A DNA stretch of 64,000 nt from Ooceraea biroi (Eukaryota > Arthropoda > Insecta > Hymenoptera > Formicidae), in contig NC_039514.1 of the NCBI RefSeq assembly GCF_003672135.1, positions 8,173,787 through 8,237,786 of the forward strand. The letters run 5' to 3'. A model generated the notes under the pieces. That model saw only the letters and a list, made by a program, of their open reading frames with translations. It made no database searches and was not told the origin of the DNA. Numbering within the stretch: the first letter of the stretch is position 1; each line of letters begins with the position of its first letter. The position numbers and the translations under genes are program-made. Positions 1-11,803 of this stretch are shown here, in pieces.

Positions 1-714
1 TATCGCGATATCGAATTTCCATGGAGAAGTTCGGCAGTCGATCTGCCTCAGAGAGATATTATTCTGTCGTATGCGAACCGGGGAGAACGTGGCGATAACG
101 AAAATCTATTTCGCCGCTTCCGCGTTTCGTGTCGAGCGTGTGAACGTGCTCCCTATATTTAGTCGCACACACGGACGCCTCGTGTACGTGCAAACCCACA
201 CCCCGTTGCGCGTAATACACACGTATATAGCCACACGGGGCGTATATATAGGTATATATATATATATATGCATTTATGTGCATACGATACCTCGGTATGT
301 GTATGCGCGCGTCCACGTGTGTGTACGCGTGCATCGGCACGGGCATACACGGGCACGATTTTCAGTCCCGCGATTCATCGAATATCAGCGAGGTTGACAT
401 ATCGGGACTTTCTATCTCTCTCTTTCTCTCTCTCCCTCTCTCTATTCCTCATACTGTCAGGAAATCGTGAGCAACCGAAACGAATTCTCCGTTAACGATC
501 GCGGAGATTCGCGCATGAAATCGTCACTGACGCGAGCGTTCACTCTCCTTTCGCGCTTTACCGGGGTGCTTTCGCACGATTGTCGATGAGCGTATTTCAA
601 TTTTCCAATCTACCTTCACGAACAAGATCTTTCACGTGCAAGTGTATATCCGATTGCTTTACCTCAATGCGCATTATATTATACAGATACGTTTATTTTC
701 TCCCTGTCGCTTGT
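1..714. other. Non-coding stretch with microsatellites
   Basis: No gene is supported here. Short open frames exist on both strands but are made of low-complexity sequence, including Tyr/Ile/His-rich translations of a TA/CA-rich tract. Simple repeats are a TA-rich run near 245-270 and a TC run near 413-447. Confidence 0.6.
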
Positions 715-1003
715 GTAAGATCTGGAAAGATAGTCGAGACTGACAGGTCGTATAGAGGATCAGAATGAAAAACAAGTTGATCACAACAGTAGGAGTATTG
801 GCCGTACAGCCTAAGACCTAGGCGTGTGAATCAGGGATCCCGGAGAGTTCGAGTTCAAATCTAAGGCAGTCTCCTAGTTATTTTTTGCCTCTTACAATTC
901 AGAAGTGGGATCAAATCCGCTACCCCTCGAAGACAGTTGAGATTCATCCGCTACCCCTCGAAGAGGAGGGAGTTGAGAAGCAGCTGGCCGGTAGTGAAGC
1001 CTG

Positions 1004-1222
1004 AACATGGAGGTCGGGATGGACTCAGAGGAGTGAACCAACATGGAGATTGGGAAGGACTCAGAGGAGTGAACCAACATGGAGATTGGGAAGGACTCAG
1101 AGGAGTGAACCAACATGGAGGTTGGGAGGGACTCAGAAGAGTGAACCAAAAATGGATGTTGGGAGGGACTGAGAAGAGTGAACCAAAAATGGAGGTTGGG
1201 AGGGACTCAAGTGGAGTGAACC
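1004..1222 (+). repeat. 36-38-bp minisatellite, six copies
   Basis: Six consecutive monomers start at 1004, 1040, 1076, 1112, 1148 and 1185. The first four are 36 bp, then 37 and 38 bp. Each begins aacatggagg or aaaaatggag and ends gagtgaacc. The last monomer has a diagnostic caagtgg change shared with the last monomer of the other units, so the expansion was internal and the ends are fixed. Confidence 0.92.
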
Positions 1223-1262
1223 GACGATTTGGAGACATTCGGGGACGAATGTAATATCAGGC

Positions 1263-1274
1263 TGGCCGAGCTGT
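1263..1274 (+). promoter_or_regulatory. tRNA A-box-like motif at array junction
   Basis: The sequence tggccgagctgt matches the Pol III A-box consensus TRGCNNAGYNGG at all but the last position. The surrounding 'tcaggctggccgagc' resembles the 5' end of Leu/Ser tRNA genes. The same motif recurs at 1681-1692 and 2136-2147. A B-box-like gagttcaaatc lies at 1409-1419, about 146 bp downstream, which is wider than in a normal tRNA. No tRNA cloverleaf can be drawn, so this is at most a tRNA-derived, SINE-like promoter. Confidence 0.35.
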
Positions 1275-1408
1275 AAGATCTGGAAAGATAGTCGAGACTG
1301 ACAGGTCGTATAGAGGATCGGAATGAAAAACAAGTTGATCACAACAGTAGGAGTATTGGCCCTACAGTCTAAGACCTAGGCGTGTGAATCAGGGATCCCG
1401 GAGAGTTC

Positions 1409-1419
1409 GAGTTCAAATC
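1409..1419 (+). promoter_or_regulatory. tRNA B-box-like motif in array leader
   Basis: The sequence gagttcaaatc fits the B-box pattern GGTTCGANNCC with A/G substitutions. It occurs in every leader: 851-861, 1409-1419, 1827-1837 and 2282-2292. Together with the junction A-box-like motif this suggests derivation from a Pol III unit. No transcription evidence is available from sequence alone. Confidence 0.35.
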
Positions 1420-1530
1420 TAAGGCAGTCTCCCAGTTATTTTTCGCCTCTTACAATTCAGAAGTGGGATCAAATCCGCTACCCCTCGAAGAGGAGGGAGT
1501 TGAGAAGCAGCTGGCCGGTAGTGAAGCCTG

Positions 1531-1640
1531 AACATGGAGGTCGGGACGGACTCAGAGGAGTGAACCAACATGGAGGTTGGGAGGGACTCGGAAGAGTGAA
1601 CCAAAAATGGAGGTTGGGAGGGACTCAAGTGGAGTGAACC
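1531..1640 (+). repeat. 36-38-bp minisatellite, three copies
   Basis: This is the same monomer family in the second array unit, with monomers at 1531, 1567 and 1603. It is the shortest version and accounts for that unit being 418 bp. Confidence 0.92.
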
Positions 1641-1948
1641 GACGATTTGGAGACATTCGGGGACGAATGTAATATCAGGCTGGCCGAGCTGTAAGATCTG
1701 GAAAGATAGTCGAGACTGACAGGTCGTATAGAGGATCGGAATGAAAAACAAGTTGATCACAACAGTAGGAGTATTGGCCCTACAGTCTAAGACCTAGGCG
1801 TGTGAATCAGGGATCCCGGAGAGTTCGAGTTCAAATCTAAGGCAGTCTCCCAGTTATTTTTCGCCTCTTACAATTCAGAAGTGGGATCAAATCCGCTACC
1901 CCTCGAAGAGGAGGGAGTTGAGAAGCAGCTGGCCGGTAGTGAAGCCTG

Positions 1949-2095
1949 AACATGGAGGTCGGGACGGACTCAGAGGAGTGAACCAACATGGAGGTTGGGA
2001 GGGACTCAGAAGAGTGAACCAAAAATGGATGTTGGGAGGGACTGAGAAGAGTGAACCAAAAATGGAGGTTGGGAGGGACTCAAGTGGAGTGAACC
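1949..2095 (+). repeat. 36-38-bp minisatellite, four copies
   Basis: Monomers in the third array unit start at 1949, 1985, 2021 and 2058. This unit has one monomer more than the second unit, and the 37-bp difference in unit length matches one monomer. Confidence 0.92.
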
Positions 2096-2329
2096 GACGA
2101 TTTGGAGACATTCGGGGACGAATGTAATGTCAGGCTGGCCGAGCTGTAAGATCTGAAAAGATAGTCGAGACTGACAGGTCGTATAGAGGATCAGAATGAA
2201 AAACAAGTTGATCACAACAGTAGGAGTATTGGCCGTACAGCCTAAGACCTAGGCGTGTGAATCAGGGATCCCGGAGAGTTCGAGTTCAAATCTAAGGCAG
2301 TCTCCTAGTTATTTTTCGCCTCTTACACT

Positions 2330-3627
2330 TGTTAAGTTGACGCAACGTGAGACGAAATATTTTTTATTCGGCCGAATTTCGACGAGTCGCGTTGCTTCCG
2401 AATGTGCTGTCGCAGCACTTGAGCAACCGTATACACGTGTACGACTGAGATAGCGCTTTACTTAGCAATGGCAAAGTGCGAAGAAATCTTCACGAGGGAT
2501 ATATCCTTGCTCTGAGACGGACGTACAACTGGTGCACGAATCGCGAAACTTTCTTTCTCAAAACGAGAGCTTGGGTTTACGCGTGTTGAAAGTTATATCG
2601 CAGCATGTTGCTTCGTGAAACAGGAATCGCGGCACGAAATGTCAAAAAGCGGATCTCTCTCGACTCGATAATATCACGCTTAACTGATTAAATGTACTTT
2701 TGTAATTAGATGTAATCGCGCGCGCACGGTCGTTTGCGAAGACGCCATTCCACCTTGTTTCGACTCGAGTATCACGTTTGGGCAATGCTGGAAACAGAAA
2801 AGAACGCTTTTTACGACCCGTCTGAAGGTGGCCAGTCGATACTGATCAGACGCACGTACACGCGCGACGACAACAGTTGTTAAAACAATGCCGGCCATTA
2901 TATACAAATATAGGCACCTAGATTCGTTAGCAGCGAGCCCGATTTTTCATATCTGGACATTGAGCGCTGCCGTGCAGTTAGAGGAAACTTTTCATTTCTC
3001 GTTGTTTCGAAAAATCACGAAGCGAGTTGAACGAAACTCTCACTAACGACCGCCGTGCGGCGCGCTGGATATCGATACATTCGCTACATGACTCGAAGTT
3101 TTAGATTCGTTGACAATGCCGAATTCTGTCAGCGTAGCACAACGAAAAAAACGTTCGGCCGCTTAACATGACCCGCGAGACAAATATTCGTCCGAGATAG
3201 TTTCCGGTCGAGGCGAATTGTGCGGGCTGTCGGCGCTGAAATATGATCGCGCAGACAATTTTCATCGCCATTCCAAGCGATGCCATGTAGGTTTTGCAGA
3301 AAAGTTTCTAAATTGTTGCCGATATTAATGTTCTCTTGTTGTCCGTTGCGATAGAATCGCCACAGGGTTGATCCAGGCGTTATTATTTATGCAAGCCGCG
3401 CGCTGGACGGCAGCTGAATCATTGTGCGCTGCGAGCGATTGAAAATTGCTACCGAGGATATCTGTCATCGAAAACCTGACAATGGGACTGATTTTTGAGA
3501 GTGAAGGTAAAGTCGAAATAAAGAATGATCTCGATCGTCTTGCGTAAAGATTGGGAATACGCGTATGCAATAGTAAGGGAATAGTTACGATATGATGCGT
3601 TCAAAACGTGCGGTCGAAACGTGTCAA
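2330..3627. other. Non-coding stretch, nothing recognised
   Basis: Unique-looking sequence between the tandem array and the MITE. Only short frames of fewer than 85 codons are open, on the minus strand, and none resembles a known domain. No repeat structure was seen. Confidence 0.5.
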
Positions 3628-4295
3628 TCCCTTGAGTGTCAAGAAAAACGTTTGTGTGTCAAGGATGCTATCAATGACATAAACTTAGAAATATAAAGTA
3701 AGTCACTTTTCCGGGGTTTTTTGTGGTGCTGATCAGGAATTTAAGGTCAGAATTCCAAAATTCAAAATGACCGACCCAATATGGCGGACTGAATATTTGA
3801 AAATTTCGACTTTTTTCGCTATCTGTGCATGAACTTTTTTATGTGACAAATTCCTTTAAAAACTTTGGAATTAAGGGTTTTTGAGGTCGCTGATTATGAA
3901 CTTACAGACCTAGTAGAGCGTTCCAGAGATGACGATCTCAAACACCTTCAAAATCAAATATAGATATCCATAAGAATAACATAAATTTTATTTACATTAC
4001 ATCCGCCATTTTGGATTTTAGAAAACCCAAACTACCGGATACCAATTTTTATGAAACTTGGAAAAATTTTTTACATTATTATCCGCCATATTGGATCCGT
4101 GATCTTCAATTTTTAAAATCTGATATCAAATTTATAATCAGCGACCTCAAAAACATTAAAGTATGCATTATCAGTTCAATTGCTGCACTGCAAAAGTGAT
4201 TTATTGGCGTTATGAAATATGTGGATTTTTCCGTCATGAAGCACTTTTGGCCAGTTTTATTTTGGCGGATTTTTCCGTCATTGACACTCAAGGGG
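3628..4295. mobile_element. piggyBac-like MITE
   Basis: A 668-bp segment bounded by inverted ends: cccttgagtgtcaa on the left and ttgacactcaagggg on the right. The right end is followed by ttaa (4296-4299). The left flank tcaa (3624-3627) could be a decayed ttaa. The interior is AT-rich with repeated 'ccgccat..tggat' and 'aggtcgctgatta' motifs and has no transposase. TTAA flanks and CCC-beginning ends fit piggyBac-type non-autonomous elements. The family assignment is inference. Confidence 0.6.
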
Positions 4296-4299
4296 TTAA

Positions 4300-5470
4300 T
4301 AGTCTCAACATAAATTCATTTCAATGCGTTAACAACGTCTGTTCCTTCATTGAGGTCTATCCATTATTGTACATCCGAGCCACGAATAATGATATATTAT
4401 AATTCAAGTGTTATCGTGGTATACGCAACAAATAAAACGCATCGTTTTACATGATTTCGATCGTAACGATCCTAAGGGGAAATATACGAGGTACATTACA
4501 AGGGACTTTAAAGGAAAGTGATCAAGCACCGTCGAGGCGTCGAAAATGGGATTGTCCCATTTGCAGATTGAGTTTGACTGCTCGAGGGCGTCCCACGGGA
4601 TCGATCCGGATGTATCCTGACTCTCCCTACTATTTACTCGCACTTAAGCAAGAGCGGCGCGATAAGACGATGCACGCATTATAAATGTATATGTCATTAC
4701 CGTTTTATCACATTTATCGTCCTTAACGTCAGACTGAAGGATTCTCGATCAGTGTTCTTAAAAACATCGTTAAAAGAACAACGTGAAACGTGATTAATGC
4801 AGTATGTTCGACTTTAACTACAAACAATGCAATGCGCTTGAAATATTATACATCATATTGACAGCTGGGTTTAATATAAGATTAAGTAAAGTGTTAATTC
4901 AACATGATTGATTATTTTAATCAAAGCGGACAAAATATTTCAAGTACTTTAATGAAGAAGTTTTAACGAAGCTTACAGTTCTCGGAAGAACGGTAAATTG
5001 AAATAATTAAAGTCGGAGAAGCTTTTTAAATAACACAATTTTGTTGAGGAGAGAGAGAGAGACAGAGTCATATATATTTTTATCTTTTAATTAAGTTATC
5101 CACAATGGAAGTTTATTGATGAGTCGCGAAATCGATACGAACGTTCCTACAGGATAATCTCAGAGCGACGAATCATATTGTGCGATAACTAAGACTTTCA
5201 ATCGTATAATCAAGCACGTTCTTCCGGGGAAAACTCTTCTCCGAGATCAGGTTTCTCAGTGAAATATCGCTAATTAACTATCGCTAATTAAATAGCGTCG
5301 ACTGCTGTTATTGCTGTTTAACAATCGGTCATCTTTACATTTCGATTATGTGATTCTTACGCTTAACGCAAGTTCCGTGTAAATATAGAAAATTGTTTGA
5401 AAAGAATTATGTATCACAATGCGTTCATTATGAATTCTTTTGCGCAATTGGGCTCACTTTCAACATAGGA
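4300..5470. other. Non-coding stretch, nothing recognised
   Basis: AT-rich sequence without a supported gene. A short GA run lies near 5047-5062. The small frames on both strands around 4404-4684 overlap each other and show no domain. Confidence 0.5.
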
Positions 5471-5478
5471 CAATAACG

Positions 5479-7009
5479 GGTAAACCTGAAGAAAAGGGGA
5501 GCAGTCTCCGATGACCTTGACCTTGACATATATTATAGAGAACACATTCCTGAGTGACCTTCAAAAGGTTTTAGCCGTCGCTCGTTGTTTATTAAAAAGT
5601 TATTAACAAAAAAGTTTAATGATTTTGCACGAATTTTCAACTGTCCACGCAAAGCAAGAACATGATATTGACATATATTACAAAGGTCACCTTCCCGAAT
5701 AACCCGCACTAGGTTTCACCCGTCGCTCGTTGTTTGTTAAAAAGTTATTAACAAAAGAAATTTCGAAAATGTAGTAGTTATTTTGAATATTCAAAGACAT
5801 AAACAACGAATATGTACATGAACGAAGGAAGGAAAGTCATTTAAAGCAGTGAATCGTTACTATTTAGAATAGTTTGTTTTACTATAAGTATTTACAAAGT
5901 ATTCTCTGCTTTAACCTAAAGTTTGGTAATTATTTACAATAAGGCCTTTTCCGAATTTCGATTTTTTTTGGCTTTTTGATAAAAATCTTCGTTGTGGCTC
6001 TAACATTGATAATCAATCGGGGGAGCCCGCAAAATATACACCCTTCATATTTTTTTACAATAACTATTTTTTTCCAACATAGTTTTCCGGATCTTCGGCA
6101 AGATTATAATTTTCGTGGTCCCAAAGTTTGACAGTGGATTCTTATAGGATTTTGGATGGGAAAAAAGAATCTGAAAGTTTTAAATCTCTATTAGTTTTCG
6201 AGATATCGATTTTTTCGTGTAATTATATATATTAGGAGAAGCAGCTGCGATCATGTTCACTTTAACATATGTTATAGAGGACCCTAAGTAACGTACAGAA
6301 GGTTTTACTCGTCTGTCATTGTTTATTAAAAAAGTTATTAACAAAAGAAGTTTAATAATTTTATACAAATTTTCCACACGAATGGAGATCCACGCGAGAG
6401 GGTGAGAATCCCTCAAGGAGCCCCGGACACATACGCATCGTTTTCAGCCCGCTTCGCGGGAGGGCGGGGGGCAGGGGCTTCGCCCCTCCCCCCGCCAGGT
6501 TCCGTCCCGTGTAATAGGTAATCAAAATAGGTCTGTTCTTTTTAGCTGCACTGCTGAACTAGTGCAGTTAGAGTGAAAGAAAGTATATTCGTCTCATTCT
6601 AACTAACTGCACTAGTTCAGTAGTGCAGCTAAAAAGAACAGATCTATTGTGATCACGTAGTACACGGGACGGAACCCGGCGGGGGGGGGGGGAGGCGAAG
6701 CCCCTGCCTCCCGCCCTCCCGCGAAGCGAGCTGAAAACGATGCGTCTCTGTCCGGGGCTCCAGAGTCGGAAAATATAACCTAACCCAACCCAACCCCGTT
6801 TTTGATTCCCGCTTTTGAATCCCGCGAAAACGGTGAGGAGGAGACTCTCCTTCAGTATTATCTATTTCGAAACTTCTTTTGTTAATAACTTGTTAATAAA
6901 CAACGAGCGCCGGCTAAAATCTTTTGAAGGTCACTCGGGAGGGTCACCGTTATAACATATGTAGAGGTCAAGGTCATCGGAGACTGCTCCCCTTTTCTTC
7001 AGGTTTACC
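5479..7009. mobile_element. Fold-back DNA transposon with 8-bp target duplication
   Basis: Both ends read ggtaaacctgaagaaaagg into the element, with inverted similarity continuing for roughly 140-150 bp (about 5479-5622 against 6855-7009). The 8-bp sequence caataacg flanks it on both sides (5471-5478 and 7010-7017). Subrepeats containing 'gttattaacaaaa' recur near 5597, 5744 and 6333. No transposase frame is present, so it is non-autonomous. An 8-bp duplication fits hAT-like or P-like superfamilies among others, and the choice between them is open. A second palindrome sits inside it at 6417-6761. Confidence 0.82.
6417..6761. repeat. 345-bp near-perfect palindrome nested in the fold-back element
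   Basis: The left arm begins ggagccccggacac and the right arm ends gtccggggctcc. The arms pair almost completely, including 'gcatcgttttcagc', a GC-rich part with its own small palindromes (cccgcttcgcggg; ggggcttcgcccc), 'ggttccgtcccgtg', and an inner AT-richer part 'ctgttctttttagctgcac'. The unpaired centre is about 30 bp (near 6570-6600). Its GC-rich arms contrast strongly with the AT-rich host element. No protein is encoded. Confidence 0.88.
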
Positions 7010-7017
7010 CAATAACG

Positions 7018-10000
7018 TTGCACGATAAGCGCGTTACTCCGAAATGTTATTACCATTTGCGAACGTTTTAATATCGATGGTTCGACATTCCGGATCTGTA
7101 TGGTATCATCTCGCGCTCTATCCGTCCTTCATTCTTTCCACGATGGTCCTATCCTATTCGCTTCGGTGTTGCAGCGCGTAGGAAAAAAGGAAAAAGCTCG
7201 CGCTCGCGTAAAATCGGACAGGCCAGTCGGAATTTTCACGGATCATTTGGCTGATGGCATATTCGGCAGCGACATTCCTGGCATATTCGATAACAATGCC
7301 GGCAAGCTCGGAAGAGGGAAGGAATGACGCTCGTGTGTGGATGAGCGCGCGAATATACGCGTCATATGCGTCGTTCTTTCTCACATCGGCACGCTATAAC
7401 CCGCCCTGCTGAAGCGTGTCCCTGTGTGCGCTCGCTGCACATGCAGTCCATGATGGTCCTACGTGTTATCTGAAAAGCTCGATCAAGCGAATAGACCGTG
7501 AGGACCAGGTCACCTGTGAATCCGTTTCAGTGACGGCACATAGGATCACAGTTCGATTTGGAAAAATACTTTTGAATCACGACAGCGACAGCGTGCCTAA
7601 CGCGGCTAAACCTGCTTTATCTCTTTATCCCGACGTAGTTAGTCGACGTTGGACAAGACGGCATCAAGATAATTGTGTGTGTGTGCGAATGATGGAAAAT
7701 CTGATGACCAAAGTTGACGAAAACGTAGAGATCTCATGGAAACCTATCTGTGAACTTGAATCACGTATTAAGGCATGATGTTTAGTAAAAGGTTTTGATT
7801 ATTCGAGGACACAGCGTAAGAACACAATCGAAATGTAGAGATGACAATCATGCATCTTTTAGAAAGCGCTCGCCCCACATTTGCGTAATTCCGTTCTTTT
7901 GCCCGAAAGCACAAAAGCCTTTCACTGACGCCGCCGAGTCTCCGCAATCTAGGTAGAAACATTTGTTTCCAGACGAGTCCGCGTCGCTCGCACAGAGGCC
8001 GTTTTTGTCTTCCACTGTGTGTGGACGTAATCGTTTTGCTCATTTCGCGTCTAATTAGCGTGAGGATTAGCCTGAAAATACGTAAAATGCCACTGCGCAC
8101 TGCCACTTTTATTCGTTTCGCGTTTCTCTTCACAGTCTCCCCGTAAACGTAATAACGGTTATCATCGAAATCGCCATATTACGGGAAAATTTAATTAGTT
8201 TTTACCAGACATTCAAAGCGACGCGGACGGGGAGAGTAAAGCTCGAAGTAAAACTGGCCACGCCAAGGGATAATAGAAGAAAACAAGCGAGCTCGTGTGC
8301 GCAGCCTGAATATAAATATGCCTTAAAGAAGAAGTTGAGGGTGATTGGCGCGCGCAACGTTTTGTTGCACCTGGAAAATTCAAGCTTTCCGAGTGAAATC
8401 AGATGTAGCTATCGTGAGATATACGTATGTACATAAGTACCTGTGTGCGCGCAGACGTGTTTGGAATAACGATCGTGACTTTCGATTCGCGCTATGAAAA
8501 ATTATGATTACGACAGCGTACGCAAGGAGAATGTAAATCACAAAAGGATTTTATCGATCGTAAGTAATTCGACTCCGCGATAGTATCTCCACATTCAATA
8601 TTTACCGTGCGTACGTTATACCTGTACATAGGTAACATTCGCGAATGCACGTGGCATATTCTTGCATGCTAATGACTGGAAATTGCCCGCCTCGCGTGAA
8701 TTTTCTCTGTTTATCGTGATAAAATAATAATCTTAATTGAATGAATCACATGAGTCGGACGTTTTACAGAATTACGAGAGATACTCGGGAAAGCGAGGAG
8801 CGATTGAAACTCGCAAACGCGACGGCTGAATTGGGGGACTGAATTTAACGCATCAATTTGTTAATAGCCATGGAAATATCGCGTAAAAGGCAACTGGGTT
8901 CTATGGCCGAATGACGCGTTCCACCCTTTTTTAGCCGAATGAAACAATGGAGGCATATCTACGCTACGCGTTGCAAGATATTGTCGCGCGGAAATTATTG
9001 CGAGCTAACGGGGATGCCAGCCACCTCCGACTTTGGTCTTGTTTCACCCTCCTGTTCGCCGTGGCCCACTTCCAAATAACAAACGTGCACCGTGCGCGAG
9101 GTGCGGCGTGCGGCGGTAACGATCGCGGGGATCATTAGCAATGCTAATGCACCTTTCGACTGATGAGGTGGCGTAATGCCTCTGGTCGACCCATGGGCAG
9201 ACCTCTCTCTCTCTCTTAATGCATTTCTCGAGGAGACTACTTTGGAGTAACCGCGCCATACGATGGCTAGTCGGTTCGCTGCCGTAAATTGTACCGAGGA
9301 GACTATTGGCTTTCTATTAGGATCGCCCTCCACACCTATTTTCGGAGAAAGCGATCGATACCACGGTGATAATCGCGCCGCATATGCATCTTTCTGTTGC
9401 TTGAAATCCCTCGTGAAATTCCCGAGAAAATTTATATTGCCAATCTAATATTCAAACAATTCTAAATTATATTGTATGTCCAATCTCACTTTATATATTC
9501 GGACGTCACAAAAATGCTAAAGATATACGTTATATTACATGTTTTACAAGCTGCAGTCAACGTTTCCGATGCTGCAATAATAAATTATTCCAATTATAAA
9601 CTGTGCCAATTTTCTTAGTCGATAGACCGATTAAATTTAATTGCCATGATAACGATTCGCAGTTACAACGATACACCTTCCCGGCGTATTTGACCAACTT
9701 GTTACGATTGGCGTCCATAAAAATCTATGAGAGTTTCTGATTAAGTACTTTACTTTGTGAATTAAAGGATTCTAAACAGTACATTTTCGAACTCACATTC
9801 ACGTTCCTTCGTTTAACAACGAGGCCGGCCGAGACATTTCCGCGCCATGAATCCCTCTGCTTCGAAGAAGGCACGTAAGGGAATTTTTACGACTCCCGGA
9901 ACGCCGTTTCCTTTTATTTTTACGTCCAACTTGCGAAGCATCTGGAAACGTTGATAGTACAATTAACCGGCACAAGTGCTGCAGCACGGTCAATATTGTA

Positions 10001-11571
10001 TGTACATCACCAAAAGTCACTTCTCCAAATATGATAACAAAATAATATTTGGAGAACCATCGTATAATAGAATCTGCAGTAATTTTATTCTCATATCCTT
10101 TCAACCAAAACTGAGAATTCGAAAAAGTTTCCGTTTTATTGACGTCACATTGATTTTATAATAAAATGTATTGGTATCTCTGAATTAGCACAATTCAACT
10201 TATTTTATATGAAAAATCAAATTACAATCAGTTATCGCGAATTGGAAGTTGAACAGAAAATGGCGATCATGAATAAACGTGGGTAGAGAGGAGAGAGGGA
10301 GAGCGTCATTGTCGATGTGCACCCGACCAGATAACGGTGAATAGAAATTTCAATAAATCAACCGCGATTCGCGCAGCAAATAACTAACGTATTGTGTTAT
10401 AAAACAATTCGTTTTGTTGAAAATGTTTAGCCATGTGAATTTTCCATCAGGGCAATCAGTATTAAGTTATGGAAAATTCCAAATTTTTTCTCGCGATTAA
10501 ATCCTCGTTGGTAGTCACGGATGATAACTAGCGGATCATCAAGGCACTCGTAGTAGTAGGAGAAAATGCATGATTGCGAAATTTACTGGAAGAAAATCAT
10601 GTTTATTGAATCGAGTAACTATTACGGATACCACATTTACGGATTACCATGTTGTAACGCAAGGTTACGGAAGAGGGCTTGCTGGAGCCAGGACATTGCT
10701 AACAGCATTGCTGCCTAATTAACCGCAAACGCTTTCAGTGGGTTTCGCCTGGTCTATTGTTTACATGCGGGCATGCCATCTATGTGTATAGCAATCCTCC
10801 ACGACTGAACCAGCTGAAATATTTCCATGGTGATCCTCCCTCCCTCCCTTTATGACATAATAGCGCGTATGGATATACGTATTTCAATGCATTTCACCCT
10901 GTACGTGCTCGTGTCACGATGCGTTGGAAATAACGTCCGATCTTACATGATTATACAGATTATCAATTTCTATGCAGTCACGTAATTTTTCACAATCATT
11001 ACTTTTATTCTCAGAATCTATCGATCACTTTTCTCGAGACTCTTTTTTCCATTTTGCACGTGCTCCAATAGCCAAAATGAAAAAAAAATTACTTCCATTT
11101 TCCTCTGTCCACAAGAAGCTGCTATCACGATAAAAGCTTCGGTGTAAAGTAAGTGATTCATAATCAATAACCGCGCGAACCTCGACAATCTCGACAAGGT
11201 GGCGTGCTCAGATTCAAAGATCGTCCGTAAATCAATCGCCACATCATTAATTTACACGCAGGCGGCCGTTGGTCTTGAAAAGAAAGCAGAACGGAAGGTC
11301 CATTAATTACATCATCCACATAATGAATTCACGGTAGTCAAAGCGGACGTATCTCTTTTGCTTGGATATATCAGTTTTACTGTTTTGTCTTTTTCTCGAG
11401 TGTGCGATTACATTATGACTCGCTCACAGTTGACAAAGCATAACGTGCTCATGTATGTATGTATTATATGTCGTGTCTACTCTACGTGCGCGTGCTTCGC
11501 CCGTCTCCACGCGACGTACCTCCCGCAAGAACGGCCGTAATAACTCCCAGTATAATTCCTCCGTTTCTCAG
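7018..11571. other. Upstream flank or intron of Ddr, no exon recognised
   Basis: A coding exon for the start of the Ddr discoidin domain and its signal peptide is expected upstream of 11572. No matching segment could be identified here. Frames such as 7416-7778 (+) and 7768-8133 (-) are open for about 120 codons but show no domain or convincing splice context. A small perfect-arm hairpin, tctccaaatat / atatttggaga, lies near 10021-10054. Confidence 0.45.
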
Positions 11572-11803
11572 GCTACGGCAAGACAAGGGCGGCGGCGCTT
11601 GGTGCCCGAAAAATATGGTGACCAAGGAAGGCAAGGAATACTTGGAGGTGAATCTGCACACTCCGCGTTTATTGACGTCCACTAGAACGCAGGGCAGATT
11701 CGGCAACGGTCACGGGGTCGAGTATACCGAGGAGTACTTTGTCGAGTATTGGCGACCGGGGTTCAACAAGTGGGTGCGATGGAGGAATCGGCGCGGCATG
11801 GAG
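11572..11803 (+). CDS. Ddr: Ddr exon a: discoidin (F5/8 type C) domain, central part
   Basis: About 77 codons beginning LRQDKGGGAWCPK. The block GGAWCP, then YLEVNLHTPRLLTSTRTQGR and EYFVEYWRPG...WVRWRNRRGMEV, aligns with the vertebrate DDR discoidin domain (DGAWCP; the L-x-x-DLH strand; VGTQGRHAGG; the W..W.NR block). In the family this domain is the extracellular collagen-binding module. The acceptor is ccgtttctcag before 11572, and the exon starts with the third base of a codon. The donor is GAG|GTAGGT after 11803, phase 0. The preceding exon must supply the first discoidin strands and is not seen. Confidence is high for identity, slightly lower for the 5' boundary. Confidence 0.9.

Larger units (their letters stand above)
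715..2329 (+). repeat. Composite tandem repeat array (4 units, last partial)
   Basis: Four head-to-tail copies start with gtaagatctg at 715, 1273, 1691 and 2146, giving unit lengths of 558, 418 and 455 bp. The last copy stops near 2329. Each unit has a conserved leader of about 190 bp followed by a variable minisatellite. Length differences come mostly from minisatellite copy number. The first unit also carries an extra 31-bp duplication of the block containing 'ccgctacccctcgaa' (about 915-962). Each internal junction carries a tRNA A-box-like sequence and each leader a B-box-like sequence. The open frames across the array are translations of the repeat, not genes. Confidence 0.93.

Noticed and set aside
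937..1254. 105-codon open frame with Gly/Asn-rich repeats, and overlapping minus-strand frames
   Set aside because: Both strands are open only because the 36-bp minisatellite period is a multiple of three. No homology and no start context.
715..2329. Functional tRNA gene in the array
   Set aside because: A- and B-box-like motifs are about 146 bp apart and no acceptor, D or anticodon stems can be paired.
6775..6800. taacctaacccaaccc as a telomere-like repeat
   Set aside because: Only a few irregular units of TAACC/CAACC inside a transposon. Not a TTAGG array.
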